A stretch of 64,000 nucleotides of DNA from JACNKV01 sp964422145 (GCA_964422145.1 CAYQZV010000009.1:24405-88404); one strand, 5' to 3'. Shown: positions 8,076 to 18,560, numbered from the stretch's first letter. Notes: a model not told the origin generated them from the sequence alone. Numbers and translations are program-made.

Positions 8076-9974
8076 ATGGGAAAGATTATCGGAATTGACT
8101 TAGGTACTACAAATTCTTGTGTTGCAGTATTAGAAGGCGGTGAACCTACTGTCATTACAAATCCTGAAGGAGGACGTACAACTCCCTCCGTTGTTGGATT
8201 TACAAAAACGGATGAGCGGTTGGTTGGACAGCCCGCAAAACGTCAGGCTGTGACGAACCCTCAAAATACTGTCTCATCTATCAAAAGATTTATGGGAAGA
8301 ATGCGTAACGAAGTTGGAACAGAGATCAATGAAGTCCCTTACGAAGTAGGAAAATCTAAAGGTGGAGCTGTATTGGTGAAAGCCGGAGGAAAAGAGTATA
8401 CTCCGCCGGAAATCGGTGCAATGGTGCTACAGAAATTAAAACAGACTGCTGAAGAGCATTTGGGCACAACCGTAACGGATGCTGTTATTACCGTTCCGGC
8501 TTATTTTAATGATTCTCAGCGTCAGGCTACAAAAGATGCCGGCAAGATCGCTGGACTGAATGTACGTCGGATCATCAATGAGCCAACCGCGGCTTCATTA
8601 GCCTATGGCATGGATAAAAAACACGACGAGAAAATTGCAGTATTTGATTTAGGCGGCGGGACGTTTGACGTTTCGATCCTTGAATTAGGTGATGGTGTTT
8701 TTGAAGTGAAATCTACTAACGGAGATACTCATCTAGGTGGAGATGATTTTGACCAAAAAATTATTGACTGGATCGCAGCAGAGTTTCTGAAAAGTGATGG
8801 GGTTGATTTAAAGAAAGATCCAATGGCACTGCAGAGATTGAAAGATGCAGCTGAAGCCGCCAAAAAAGAATTATCCAGCTCGAAGCAAACGGATATTAAT
8901 CTGCCCTTTATCACGGCAGATGCTTCTGGGCCCAAACATTTAAATCTCACTTTAAGTCGTGCAAAATTTGAAGAATTAACCCATGACCTGATTGAGCGTG
9001 TCGTTAATCCTTGCAAAAAAGCGATAAAAGATGCAGGATTATCCGCATCAGAAATTAATGAAGTGATCTTGGTGGGCGGATCGACTAGAATTCCTGCTAT
9101 CCAAGAAAAAGTAAAAGGTATTTTTGGGAAAGAGCCCAATCGAAGTGTAAATCCGGATGAAGTTGTTGCCGTTGGTGCCGCTATCCAAGGTGGAGTATTA
9201 GCCGGCGAAGTTGATGATATCTTGCTATTGGATGTGACTCCATTATCACTGGGAATTGAAACTCTCGGGAATGTCAGCACGAAATTGATTGAGAGAAACA
9301 CAACGGTTCCGACTCGGAAATCACAGGTGTTTAGTACAGCAGCTGATAACCAGACTACCGTTGAAATCCATGTTTTACAAGGTGAACGTGAAATGGCTAT
9401 GGATAACAAAACCATCGGTCGTTTCCATTTGGATGGAATTCCACCAGCACCAAGAGGAGTTCCTCAAGTTGAAGTAACGTTTGATATTGATGCAAACGGA
9501 ATTTTGAATGTAAGTGCTAAAGATAAAGCAACTGGAAAGGAACAAAGTATTCGTATTGAAGCATCAACCGGTTTATCCGATCAGGAAGTAGAACGGATGG
9601 TAAATGATGCAAAAAAACATGAATCCGAAGATCAAGAAAAAAGAAAATCGGTTGACGTGCGGAATCAAGCAGAACATTTGGTCTATCAAACCGAGAAAAA
9701 CCTGAAAGAGAATGAAGACAAATTATCCGATGAGGATACAGCACCGATTTTAAGTGCCGTCGAAAAGCTGAAAAAATCTTTGGATGGATCCAATGTTGAT
9801 GACATTCAGACAAATATGGAAGCTTTAAATGCTGCATGGAATACCGTTGCTTCAAAAATGTATGAATCGGCCAAGACAGAGGGTGATGCTCAAGAGCAGC
9901 CTCCGAAGCAAGAATCGGCATCTAAGAAAGATGGGGATAAAATCGAAGAGGCAGATTTCGAAGTTGTCGATTAG
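8076..9974 (+). CDS. dnaK: Chaperone protein DnaK (Hsp70)
   Basis: A 632-residue cytoplasmic Hsp70 that folds client proteins in an ATP cycle. The phosphate-1 loop is IGIDLGTTNSCVAVLEGGEP at the N-terminus. AYFNDSQRQATKDAGKIAGL and VFDLGGGTFDVSILELGDG mark the ATPase domain, VLLLDVTPLSLGIE-like DDILLLDVTPLSLGIETLG the linker, and EEADFEVVD the C-terminus. ATG 8076 is chosen because AAGGAG (8062-8067) lies nine bases before it and the protein then begins MGKIIGIDLG. The in-frame TTG at 8043 would add an alien 11-residue leader. No dnaJ or grpE gene is adjacent. A strong terminator follows. Confidence 0.97.
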   Translation: MGKIIGIDLGTTNSCVAVLEGGEPTVITNPEGGRTTPSVVGFTKTDERLVGQPAKRQAVTNPQNTVSSIKRFMGRMRNEVGTEINEVPYEVGKSKGGAVLVKAGGKEYTPPEIGAMVLQKLKQTAEEHLGTTVTDAVITVPAYFNDSQRQATKDAGKIAGLNVRRIINEPTAASLAYGMDKKHDEKIAVFDLGGGTFDVSILELGDGVFEVKSTNGDTHLGGDDFDQKIIDWIAAEFLKSDGVDLKKDPMALQRLKDAAEAAKKELSSSKQTDINLPFITADASGPKHLNLTLSRAKFEELTHDLIERVVNPCKKAIKDAGLSASEINEVILVGGSTRIPAIQEKVKGIFGKEPNRSVNPDEVVAVGAAIQGGVLAGEVDDILLLDVTPLSLGIETLGNVSTKLIERNTTVPTRKSQVFSTAADNQTTVEIHVLQGEREMAMDNKTIGRFHLDGIPPAPRGVPQVEVTFDIDANGILNVSAKDKATGKEQSIRIEASTGLSDQEVERMVNDAKKHESEDQEKRKSVDVRNQAEHLVYQTEKNLKENEDKLSDEDTAPILSAVEKLKKSLDGSNVDDIQTNMEALNAAWNTVASKMYESAKTEGDAQEQPPKQESASKKDGDKIEEADFEVVD

Positions 9975-9992
9975 GTAAATTATACGATTGAT

Positions 9993-10026
9993 AAAAAAAG
10001 CGTTCTTTTCAGAACGCTTTTTTTGT
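9993..10026 (+). terminator. Rho-independent terminator after dnaK
   Basis: A 14-bp perfect stem (9993-10006 with 10011-10024; GC core AGCGTTCT / AGAACGCT) closes on a TTTC loop. A-rich upstream and T-rich downstream arms make it bidirectional in principle. Confidence 0.92.
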
Positions 10027-10079
10027 TTTTCGGGATCATACCTTGTAATTTCTTCGTATAATTGATCATTGATTTCAAT

Positions 10080-13000
10080 ATGAAACGTACCATTCAAATC
10101 ATTTTTGCGATAAGTTTAATTATCATTATTGGGGGTGTGGCTGCTCTCAATACTTCCATTTGGAAAGATCAGATCGAATCTTACATAAATCGGGAACTAA
10201 TGAGCGACAGCGAATGGACTATATCAATCGGGTCTTTAAATGGGAATCTTCTGTTTGAAGTTACCGGCACAGACATCAAAGTTCTGAATAACAAAAATGA
10301 AGTCTTTGTTAAGTTACCCGTACTGTCCTTTGATTTGGATATTTTGTCTTTCATGTCGGATAGTCCCAAGCTCAAATTTATAGAAGCAAATGACTTTTTA
10401 GTATCGATTGAAAAGGGAGAAAAATCCGACGTATCCATTCAATCAAACGAAGATATGGTCAATATTCCTTTCCAAGTTGAACGCTTGAATCTTTCAGGAA
10501 GATTACACATTCCTATGATTGATCCGAATATCGAGATTAAAACGGAGTTGACCGGATCGATATTAAAAGAAAACGGAAAAACAGAATGGAATATCAGAGA
10601 TTTTGTTTTAACAGATAATGACTCCCTTGTATGTCTGAGTTTTGAAAAACTATCCGTTGAAATAGATTCAACAATGATCGTAGCCTATCCCTTAATCGGT
10701 GAGGTGTCCTCGATCCCAATTGATGGGAAAATAGTATATTCACCACTTCAGGATGAAAAACTGAGGGGTATAATTTCATTTAAAGATTACACAATCCCGG
10801 AAAACTTATATACAAAAATTCCTCTTAAGCACAAATTCTCAAAGATATCCGGAGAGGTTAGTGTTGTAACAGATTTTCAATCACTAAACGGAAATCTGAT
10901 TTTAGAGAATGAGTTGGGCTTGAATATGTCCGGAGATTTCTCATTAACCCAAGATAAAGACCACGTTTTACTTAATCATCTGAATCTGCAAGACGATGAT
11001 ACTCAGTTATCCATTGGCGGACTGGTTGAGCGTTCAGGGAGGATCACCGGACGTACAGAGTTATCGGATTTTGATATCAGTCAATGGTTAGTGGATCAAC
11101 GAAAAACGAACTTGAATGGTGTTTTGCTATTAAACGGGAATACAGATCAAGGGCAGATTACAGATATCACGATGACGGTAGAAGTGATCGAATCAATGTT
11201 GTATTCCAAAGATGCTATCTCTCTTTCGGGCTCGGTTTCTTATCATGATAGTGTCTTAACATTTCTTGACCCACTTTTTGTTGGCGTTGGACCGAGTTCG
11301 ATTCAAGTACAAGGAAAAGCTGATTTACAATCCAATGATATTGATGTATCATTAGACCTCGACCAAGCAGGTGTGTTTTTGATCAATAATTTTTGGGCTG
11401 ATACATTAAAACAGGGGACAGCAACAGGTTCTTTAAAGATACAAGGATCACTAACTCAACCTGAAATTCGAGGTGAAGTAAATTGCGAAAATGTTATTTA
11501 TAAGGATTTTTATTTAGGCTCTGCTTTATTAAATCTGAATATTAACAATGGATTTGATGTCACAGACGGATTTGTTCATTTGCAGTTTGAAGAAGGAATC
11601 TGGTATCGAAAAGAGAAAGAATATCATTGGGATCATGGAACCCTTGATGCTTCTTTTTATCCAGATAAAATCGATATGGAAAACCTTCATATTTTTTCCG
11701 GAGATAATTTTATACAACTTTCAGCTGATTTAAAAAGGAATAACTCTGCCACAATCAACCGGATTCAAATCCTCTATGACCAGCATTATTTAATTAATCC
11801 GAAACCTCTTGATATCACATACGGGAAACAAAAGATCAATTTGAAACAATTTCTACTGCATATAGACGATGGGATCGTTGAAGGTTATTTTTCAAAAGGT
11901 GAAGAAATTGACGCATTGATAAAACTATCAAATATCGATGCAGGGATTGTATCATACCTGACGGATGATGCTCGAATGAAAATGAATGGGACCGCTTTTG
12001 GAGAATGTTCCATGAAAATATCTGATCAAGTAACAGGTATTGCTGTAGACTTAACGATAAAAGAAGGTGAATTTGCTAATCAGCCTTTTAATGATATGAT
12101 CTTATCCTTTTTTATCCATGATGGAATTTTGAGTATTGAGAATATCAGTTTAACCAACCGAGGATTAACAGGCGCACAGATTAGCGGAATGATTCCATTG
12201 AAAGACACTGCGGTCAAAATTCCCTTTAACCTTGAATCTTCATTTCATAATCTAAATATTGAAGTGTTCACCCAATTTATTCCCAATTGGTTTCAGCTTG
12301 GCGGTCAAATATCGGGAAACTACAATCTATCAGGAAATAGTAATCAGACAAAATTTGATTTCGAAGTCGAAATCGAAAATGCAAAATTTGATCGAATCCC
12401 TCTAGGGTTTGTAACCGGGAACGGATTTTATGACGGGACATTTTTGAATTTTGCCTCATTTTCGTCTGAATTTGGTGAAAAACATTTAGAAGGATCAGCT
12501 TCATTACCAATTGATTTTAACATCGGATCTGATCGGTTTGGAAGAGCGTTAATGAAAGACCCTGTTCAAGTGGATGTTAAAGGTGAGGGGGATGAATTAT
12601 GGTTTATGGATCCATACATATCAATCCTGGATTCAACTAAAACTGATTTCGATATGGTGCTGCAAATTTTTGGTACGTGGGAGAATTTAATCCGAGATGG
12701 ATCCGTAGTTATAAACGGTGGAACCATTCATACGAGCTTGTTAGAGGACCCGATCTATAACATTTCGGGCTCTGGGACGTGGGAGAACAACCAACTCATC
12801 ATTCCTGAAATAAAAGGATTGCTGAAAGAAACAAAAACCAATAAACAAAATTTTGCCGTTTCCGGTCAATTAGACATGTCAAAATTCTTCCGACCGGATT
12901 ATGATTTGAATGTAACGGGAAAGAGTATTTATTTCTCAGCGATAACTGAGGAGCTAAGCGGCACTGTGAATGTGGATGTTCAAATTGCGGGGAAAGACAC

Positions 13001-13853
13001 AATTACAATCGAAGGAACCATCCCTGTTATTGATGTTGAAATGTATAAGGAGTTCACAGAGTCATCAGTTGGTAGTGAAGTCTCTAAATCTGAAAATGCG
13101 ATCATCATGAATTATCAGGTTCAGTTCCCGATCGAGGGAGATTTTACATTATTAAACAACCAGATCGATGCGACATTCGGCGGAGAAGTCAGTATTTCAC
13201 AGATAGGATACTCACCGGCAGATTTTTCGGGAGAGGTGTTTGTCAAAGAAGGGAAGTTTTACTATTCCAGTGATATCTTCAATATCACAGAAGGATTTTT
13301 ATCCTTTGGTAAAAAAGGATTCAACCCCTATATGGATATAACAGCCAGCACCTTCATTGACAATGAAGAGATCACCATTGCATTTATCGGTTTGCTTGAG
13401 AACCCAAAATTGATCCTTACGTCTGAAAGTGGTTTCTCTCAGTCGGATATTTTAGAGCTGTTAACATGGGGGAAACGGTTTGAAGATCAGGAGTTTTCAT
13501 CCACCGGATTTGGAACCCAGGCCATTGCCAAGATTGAAAGCTGGTTTGAACAACAACTGGATAGGAAATTAATGCAAATTAGCGGGTTGGACAATTTAGG
13601 GATTTTAGATAAAGTGAGTATAACTGGAACAGGAGCTTTGATCAACCCGTCTAATGGAGAAGAGTTTACCATCAAAGCCGGACTGTCAGATAATATTTCG
13701 CTGAACTATGCCTATAAACGATCGTTCTCGTTGACCAATCCAAGCCATGCGGTGGGAATGGAATATAAAATGAATCGATATATTTCTATCATTGGAAATA
13801 TTGATGAACAGGGGAAAGTGCATGCAAAATACAAGCTTCGCTATTCGTATTAA
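10080..13853 (+). CDS. TamB-like AsmA-superfamily envelope protein
   Basis: The 1257-residue product has one N-terminal membrane anchor (about 3-25, TIQIIFAISLIIIIGGVAAL) and then a long run of alternating beta strands, as expected of a TamB/AsmA groove protein that spans the periplasm. The last 350 residues carry the TamB C-terminal domain features: SPADFSGEVFVKEGKFYYSS, ITEGFLSFGKKGFNPYMDI and a final segment GTGALINPSNGEEFTIKAGL leading into KYKLRYSY. Known TamB-family members move phospholipids or assist outer-membrane protein assembly with an Omp85 partner. Such a gene follows 85 bp downstream. ATG 10080 is preferred to the TTG at 10062. Confidence 0.85.
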   Translation: MKRTIQIIFAISLIIIIGGVAALNTSIWKDQIESYINRELMSDSEWTISIGSLNGNLLFEVTGTDIKVLNNKNEVFVKLPVLSFDLDILSFMSDSPKLKFIEANDFLVSIEKGEKSDVSIQSNEDMVNIPFQVERLNLSGRLHIPMIDPNIEIKTELTGSILKENGKTEWNIRDFVLTDNDSLVCLSFEKLSVEIDSTMIVAYPLIGEVSSIPIDGKIVYSPLQDEKLRGIISFKDYTIPENLYTKIPLKHKFSKISGEVSVVTDFQSLNGNLILENELGLNMSGDFSLTQDKDHVLLNHLNLQDDDTQLSIGGLVERSGRITGRTELSDFDISQWLVDQRKTNLNGVLLLNGNTDQGQITDITMTVEVIESMLYSKDAISLSGSVSYHDSVLTFLDPLFVGVGPSSIQVQGKADLQSNDIDVSLDLDQAGVFLINNFWADTLKQGTATGSLKIQGSLTQPEIRGEVNCENVIYKDFYLGSALLNLNINNGFDVTDGFVHLQFEEGIWYRKEKEYHWDHGTLDASFYPDKIDMENLHIFSGDNFIQLSADLKRNNSATINRIQILYDQHYLINPKPLDITYGKQKINLKQFLLHIDDGIVEGYFSKGEEIDALIKLSNIDAGIVSYLTDDARMKMNGTAFGECSMKISDQVTGIAVDLTIKEGEFANQPFNDMILSFFIHDGILSIENISLTNRGLTGAQISGMIPLKDTAVKIPFNLESSFHNLNIEVFTQFIPNWFQLGGQISGNYNLSGNSNQTKFDFEVEIENAKFDRIPLGFVTGNGFYDGTFLNFASFSSEFGEKHLEGSASLPIDFNIGSDRFGRALMKDPVQVDVKGEGDELWFMDPYISILDSTKTDFDMVLQIFGTWENLIRDGSVVINGGTIHTSLLEDPIYNISGSGTWENNQLIIPEIKGLLKETKTNKQNFAVSGQLDMSKFFRPDYDLNVTGKSIYFSAITEELSGTVNVDVQIAGKDTITIEGTIPVIDVEMYKEFTESSVGSEVSKSENAIIMNYQVQFPIEGDFTLLNNQIDATFGGEVSISQIGYSPADFSGEVFVKEGKFYYSSDIFNITEGFLSFGKKGFNPYMDITASTFIDNEEITIAFIGLLENPKLILTSESGFSQSDILELLTWGKRFEDQEFSSTGFGTQAIAKIESWFEQQLDRKLMQISGLDNLGILDKVSITGTGALINPSNGEEFTIKAGLSDNISLNYAYKRSFSLTNPSHAVGMEYKMNRYISIIGNIDEQGKVHAKYKLRYSY

Positions 13854-13938
13854 ATTACGTTCGAAATATACTATTTAGATTATACCTTCTCAATTACGTA
13901 TTTTTGCTGGCTTAATTAGATCAATAATCACTAAAAAA

Positions 13939-15735
13939 ATGTCCAAACGAATTATTGCTGTATTAGCCCTACCGATCCTTTTGCTTGCTTTGCCAAGTAA
14001 AAAACTGTTCGTTGAATCTATAAATGTCCGCGGGGAAAAAGCTCTTTCTGAAAGACATATCTTATCCACACTAAGGACTAAGAATCCGAATTTATTATCT
14101 AGAAAAATTGAATTTGATCATCGAAAGCTCCGATTGGATGCCATCAGTGTAAAAAACCTATATCTTTCAAAAGGATATTTAAATGTTACTGTTGAAGATT
14201 CAATTGTAAAAAATAAAGATAAAGTAGAAATATATTTATTGGTGTGTGAGGGAAAGCAATTTTATGTCAGGAATGTTGACATTACAGGTCATACAAAGAT
14301 AAAAAAGAAGAAAATTCAATCTATCTTAGGTTTGTGGGAAAAGAAACCGTATGACCCGATTACAGCCAATTTGAATCTTACCCAGCTCCAGGCTGAATAT
14401 CATCGTTACGGGAAACTTCGTTCCTCATTTCAATTGTTAGATGCGGTAGATGACTCCGTGGATGTGTTAGTTCAGATTAACGAAGGACCGGATGTCTTTA
14501 TCCAATCATACACGATTGACGGAACCGGTGATCTCGGGACGTATATTGTAGAACGTGAGATCATGTTTAAGATCGGAGACAAATATAACAAAGACGATAT
14601 GGATCTCACCCAAAGATATTTGTTGGAAAACGGTGTGTTTTCTTATGCAACATTAACGCCCGTAGCCGTCGGACACACTGACTCATTAGTGAATATCATC
14701 GTCGAAGTTCATCCGTTTAAACCGAGTGAGTTTGTTTCAGAAGGAGGGTATTACCCGATCGAATATTATGAAGGAGCTGAACCGCTTCCGGGATTTGGTG
14801 TCGAACTCGGATGGAAAAACCGAAGTTTATTTAAAACGACAACCAGTTTTTCAACTAAGATCAATGCCCAGGGACTTCCTGCAGAGGATTATATTTATCC
14901 AAAAATGCAATTACGGATGGGCTTTGCAAATCAGTGGTTTCTTTATCGGAGACTCCCCACTCAGTTTTCAATTTTCTACGAAACCTTCAAACATTACATC
15001 CAAAAAGATGACCCGGAAGTGATGAGATTCGGTTTGAATTTTTCATCTCTGAAAAAGTTTAATGAGCAGTCGTATGTTGAAATAGGTTTGCAATGGGAAA
15101 ATTTTGTTGAGCCTGAAGGACTGAGCCAGAATATTCAGCAGCGGTCATTCCAAATCGCCAGCCGATTGGATTGGACCGATGACCCATTATATCCCAAAAA
15201 GGGCATTGTCCTTACCGGTGAAGGAAAGAATGTTGGCGGAGTGTTAGGCGGAAACAGAAGTTTCATTAAAACGGATATGGGGATTCAGGGATATCTTCCG
15301 GTCTTTAAAGATATTGTGATCGCAGGTCGGATGAAATACGGGGTTATTTTTGACTGGGATGAATCCGATGAAGTTGGTTTATATGACAAATTTTACCTCG
15401 GCGGAAGCTCGAGTATGCGTGGTTGGGATATGCTGAAGTTTCGCACCGATGAGGATGGAAATCCTGTGGGGGATTTGCAGAGAGCATTGACCAATATTGA
15501 ATTACGGTTCCCGCTGTTTTGGATTTTGGGTGGAGAATTATTTATGGATGGAGGACAACTCTCTGGATTGAGTACACCTGTATCAATCTCTGAGCTGGAG
15601 TGGAATGCCGGGTTTGGTATAGCACTGATCACGCCGATTCTTCCGTTTCGTGCAGATTTTTCATATCCACTGAATAAATCCCCAAAATATTTATCTTCCT
15701 GGAAAATACAGTTAGGTGTTCAATATATTTTCTAA
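13939..15735 (+). CDS. Omp85-family outer membrane protein (TamA/BamA-like)
   Basis: A 598-residue precursor with an N-terminal hydrophobic export signal (IIAVLALPILLLALPS), about three POTRA repeats (about 25-260, e.g. LFVESINVRGEKALSERHIL and FYVRNVDITGHTKIKKKKIQ) and a 16-strand-type barrel. The barrel shows the conserved loop-6 region FYLGGSSSMRGWDMLKFR (MRGW in place of the usual VRGF/Y), a DW/DP strand (RLDWTDDPLYPKKGI) and a terminal aromatic (GVQYIF). The size and the TamB-like neighbour favour a TamA-like partner rather than the main BamA. Confidence 0.85.
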   Translation: MSKRIIAVLALPILLLALPSKKLFVESINVRGEKALSERHILSTLRTKNPNLLSRKIEFDHRKLRLDAISVKNLYLSKGYLNVTVEDSIVKNKDKVEIYLLVCEGKQFYVRNVDITGHTKIKKKKIQSILGLWEKKPYDPITANLNLTQLQAEYHRYGKLRSSFQLLDAVDDSVDVLVQINEGPDVFIQSYTIDGTGDLGTYIVEREIMFKIGDKYNKDDMDLTQRYLLENGVFSYATLTPVAVGHTDSLVNIIVEVHPFKPSEFVSEGGYYPIEYYEGAEPLPGFGVELGWKNRSLFKTTTSFSTKINAQGLPAEDYIYPKMQLRMGFANQWFLYRRLPTQFSIFYETFKHYIQKDDPEVMRFGLNFSSLKKFNEQSYVEIGLQWENFVEPEGLSQNIQQRSFQIASRLDWTDDPLYPKKGIVLTGEGKNVGGVLGGNRSFIKTDMGIQGYLPVFKDIVIAGRMKYGVIFDWDESDEVGLYDKFYLGGSSSMRGWDMLKFRTDEDGNPVGDLQRALTNIELRFPLFWILGGELFMDGGQLSGLSTPVSISELEWNAGFGIALITPILPFRADFSYPLNKSPKYLSSWKIQLGVQYIF

Positions 15736-15876
15736 CTGCCCTAAGGAACAATTACAGGTCTGCCTTGTATCAAATGTAAATTATTTAGTGGGCAGATCGA
15801 TTAGTTATTACTTGGAAGAACTATTTAGCTTCACATAAATTTCACGGCTTTTATTAATTAATATTGAAATAATATC

Positions 15877-16611
15877 ATGAAAAAATATATACTGTTCATT
15901 ATGGTCATCTCGCTGGTTTTCACTGGATGTGGGAAATCACCGGAACAATTGTTTAATTCCGGGATGGAAAAGACAAAAAGCGGAAACTACGAAGAAGCCA
16001 TACAAATATTTCAGACGATCATCGAAAATAACGATGGTGATCCTATTTCGGTTAAATCCCGATATTCTATCGCTAGAATTTACTTGGATCATTTAAATGA
16101 TTATCCTGCCGGATATAATGAACTGGAGAAAGTCACAGCTGCATCTGATGACAATGAATTAAAGAAAATAGCCGGGAATGAATTAACTAATTTTCCTCGA
16201 TGGCTGATGAATAAAGCTGAAGTCTCACGGGAGAACAGCAACATGAAAAACGCCGTCACGATTTTAAACTATTTAGCCGGAAGTTTTTCTTCGAATGAAC
16301 TAGCACCGAAAGCTCAATATCTGATTGGAGATATTTATAACAATGATCTGAGAGATTTTGATCAGGCAATCCTTTCCTATCGCCAAGTGATTTCAAAGTT
16401 TTCCGGTTCATCTCAAGAGCCGCATGCACAATTTATGGTCGCATATATTTACGCAAACTATTTAAATAAAGTTGAAAATGCACGGAAAGAATATCAAGTG
16501 TTCTTAGATAATTATCCGGGACATGAATTAACGCCATCCGTCAAATTTGAGATGGAGTTTTTAGGCATTGATATCAATGACATTCCAACCTTGCAACGTA
16601 TAACTTCTTAA
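15877..16611 (+). CDS. TPR lipoprotein, BamD-like
   Basis: The 244-residue product has a lipoprotein signal (MKKYILFIMVISLVFTGCGK, lipobox FTGC) and several TPR-like helical pairs: EQLFNSGMEKTKSGNYEEAI (about 25-44), AQYLIGDIYNNDLRDFDQAI (about 145-165) and AQFMVAYIYANYLNKVENAR (about 185-205). The spacing resembles BamD or YbgF-like outer-membrane lipoproteins that serve as assembly scaffolds. It follows the TamB/Omp85 pair, which fits an envelope role, and lies 7 bp before moxR. An essential BamD cannot be claimed from sequence alone. Confidence 0.65.
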   Translation: MKKYILFIMVISLVFTGCGKSPEQLFNSGMEKTKSGNYEEAIQIFQTIIENNDGDPISVKSRYSIARIYLDHLNDYPAGYNELEKVTAASDDNELKKIAGNELTNFPRWLMNKAEVSRENSNMKNAVTILNYLAGSFSSNELAPKAQYLIGDIYNNDLRDFDQAILSYRQVISKFSGSSQEPHAQFMVAYIYANYLNKVENARKEYQVFLDNYPGHELTPSVKFEMEFLGIDINDIPTLQRITS

Positions 16612-16618
16612 CGGGCTT

Positions 16619-17614
16619 ATGACAGAATTCAGTTTAACAGAGATCAATAATAGTATTGCTAAAGATTCATTATTCCTAAATGAGCTCAAACAGGGAATAA
16701 AAGAAATTATTGTTGGTCAGGATGATTTGATTGACAAAATTTTGATAAGTTTATTAGCCAATGGACATATTCTGTTAGAGGGTGTTCCGGGTTTGGCGAA
16801 AACGCTGACAATCAAAACGATCGCCCAATTAATCGATACTAAATTCCAGCGGATTCAATTCACACCGGATATGCTGCCGGCGGATCTGCTTGGGACATTA
16901 ATTTTTAATCAGAAAAAAGGAAGTTTCGAGACAAGAAAAGGGCCGATCTTTGCGAATATTATCCTTGCAGACGAAATAAATCGTGCACCTTCTAAAGTTC
17001 AGAGTGCGCTGCTTGAAGTGATGCAGGAAAGACAGATTACCATCGGTGAAGATACGTTTTCGTTGGAACTGCCTTTTTTAGTTTTTGCGACTCAAAACCC
17101 GATTGAACAGGAAGGAACCTATCCGCTGCCTGAAGCCCAGGTGGATCGATTTATGTTCAAACTGAAAGTGGATTATCCAACGAAAGATGAAGAGAAAATG
17201 ATCCTGAAACGTGCGGTTTGGGCTGAATCCTTTGGAGAGGTGAAACCGGTAATCAAGCCGGATGTTATTCTTCAAGCTCAAAAAACGGTTCATGATATTT
17301 ACGTCGATGAAAAAGTCGAAGAATACATCCTTAATTTGGTATTTGCCACGCGTAACCCCAAGGATTACAATCTCCCCGATCTCGATGGTTTAATCGAGTT
17401 CGGTGCTTCTCCCCGCGCCAGCATAAATTTGGTGTTGGCATCAAAAGCAAGGGCATTTCTTAAAGGCAGAGGATATGTGACACCTGAAGATGTACGGTTT
17501 ATCGGTGCTGATGTGTTACGCCATCGGATCATTTTAAGCTATGAAGCTGAAGCAGAAGAACTCACCTCCGAAGACATTATTGCACGACTTTTCGACACCG
17601 TTGAAATTCCCTGA
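16619..17614 (+). CDS. MoxR-family AAA+ ATPase
   Basis: A 331-residue cytoplasmic ATPase. Walker A is EGVPGLAKTLTIKTIA (about 56-71), Walker B ILADEINRAPSKVQSALLEV (about 118-137), and sensor 1/loop FATQNPIEQEGTYPLPEAQV. The C-terminal lid contains GASPRASINLVLASKARAFL. MoxR proteins act as chaperones with vWA-domain partners, and a DUF58 gene lies 67 bp downstream. The start MTEFSLTEINN lies 8 bp after the preceding stop. Confidence 0.9.
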   Translation: MTEFSLTEINNSIAKDSLFLNELKQGIKEIIVGQDDLIDKILISLLANGHILLEGVPGLAKTLTIKTIAQLIDTKFQRIQFTPDMLPADLLGTLIFNQKKGSFETRKGPIFANIILADEINRAPSKVQSALLEVMQERQITIGEDTFSLELPFLVFATQNPIEQEGTYPLPEAQVDRFMFKLKVDYPTKDEEKMILKRAVWAESFGEVKPVIKPDVILQAQKTVHDIYVDEKVEEYILNLVFATRNPKDYNLPDLDGLIEFGASPRASINLVLASKARAFLKGRGYVTPEDVRFIGADVLRHRIILSYEAEAEELTSEDIIARLFDTVEIP

Positions 17615-17680
17615 TCGTCAACACGCAAACGTGTGAGATCATTGAATGGCATTCACCTTATGCGATTCACGTATTAACCC

Positions 17681-18556
17681 ATGATCCCGAAAGAAATCCT
17701 AAAAAAAGTCCGACGGATTGAAATCCGAACACGAGGACTCGTCAACGATCTGTTCGGCGGTGAATATCATTCAGTTTTTAAAGGGCGCGGAATGACATTT
17801 TCAGAAGTTCGGGAATATCAACCCGGAGATGATATCCGATTAATTGATTGGAATGTCACTGCGCGAAATGGTGATCCGTATGTTAAAGTTTTTGAGGAAG
17901 AACGAGAATTAACTGTTTATCTTCTGATCGATGTCAGTCGATCGGGACATTTTGGTTCCATCGATAAATTCAAAACCGAAATTGGTGTAGAGATCGCTTC
18001 GGTTCTCGGATTTTCAGCGATTAAAAACAATGATAAAGTCGGTGTGATTTTATTCAGTGATGATGTTGAAAAGTACATTGCCCCCAAAAAAGGGAAATCG
18101 CATGTCCTTCGTGTAATCAGAGAGCTGCTTTATTACAAACCCCAAGGACGAAATACATCCATCCAGACGGCATTGGAGTTTTTGCTGAAGGTTGCAAAGC
18201 GAAGAAGTGTTGTGTTCCTCATCTCTGACTTTTTAGATAAAGATTATTGGAAAACACTGCGAATGGCAAATCGAAAACACGATTTGATCGGAATTCAGCT
18301 TTATGATCCGGCAGAGATAAAAATTCCTGATGTCGGGTTGATAAAAGTCCATGATCCGGAAACTGAAGAAGAATTTTGGATTGATACCAATTCAGTTGAG
18401 CATCGAGAGGCGTTTGAAAAACAAATGGAGTTAAACTCATCTCAGTTGAAAAAAGAAAGTGAAAAAATCCGGTTTGATCTCGTCCCGATCTCAACAGATG
18501 AGGATTATGTTGAACCTCTAATGAAATATTTCAAAACACGTGAAAAGCGCTATTAG
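17681..18556 (+). CDS. DUF58 / vWA-like MoxR partner protein
   Basis: The 291-residue product is a soluble DUF58 protein. It shows the family block GRGMTFSEVREYQPGDDIRL (about 42-61) followed by IDWNVTARNGDPYVKVFEEE. A MIDAS-like metal site is visible in LLIDVSRSGHFGS (DxSxS). Such proteins pair with MoxR ATPases in complexes whose roles differ between species, including stress tolerance and metal-cofactor insertion. The end overlaps a possible GTG start of the next gene by 17 bp. Confidence 0.85.
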   Translation: MIPKEILKKVRRIEIRTRGLVNDLFGGEYHSVFKGRGMTFSEVREYQPGDDIRLIDWNVTARNGDPYVKVFEEERELTVYLLIDVSRSGHFGSIDKFKTEIGVEIASVLGFSAIKNNDKVGVILFSDDVEKYIAPKKGKSHVLRVIRELLYYKPQGRNTSIQTALEFLLKVAKRRSVVFLISDFLDKDYWKTLRMANRKHDLIGIQLYDPAEIKIPDVGLIKVHDPETEEEFWIDTNSVEHREAFEKQMELNSSQLKKESEKIRFDLVPISTDEDYVEPLMKYFKTREKRY

Positions 18557-18560
18557 TTTC

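Noticed and set aside
8729..9415. 228-codon open frame antisense to dnaK
   Set aside because: Shadow of a strongly coding gene with biased codon use. No ribosome-binding site, and the translation is Ser/Phe-rich without family features.
15759..15796. TCTGCC ... GGCAGA inverted repeat after the Omp85 gene
   Set aside because: Six-base arms 26 bp apart with no T tract or promoter context. Not distinguishable from chance.
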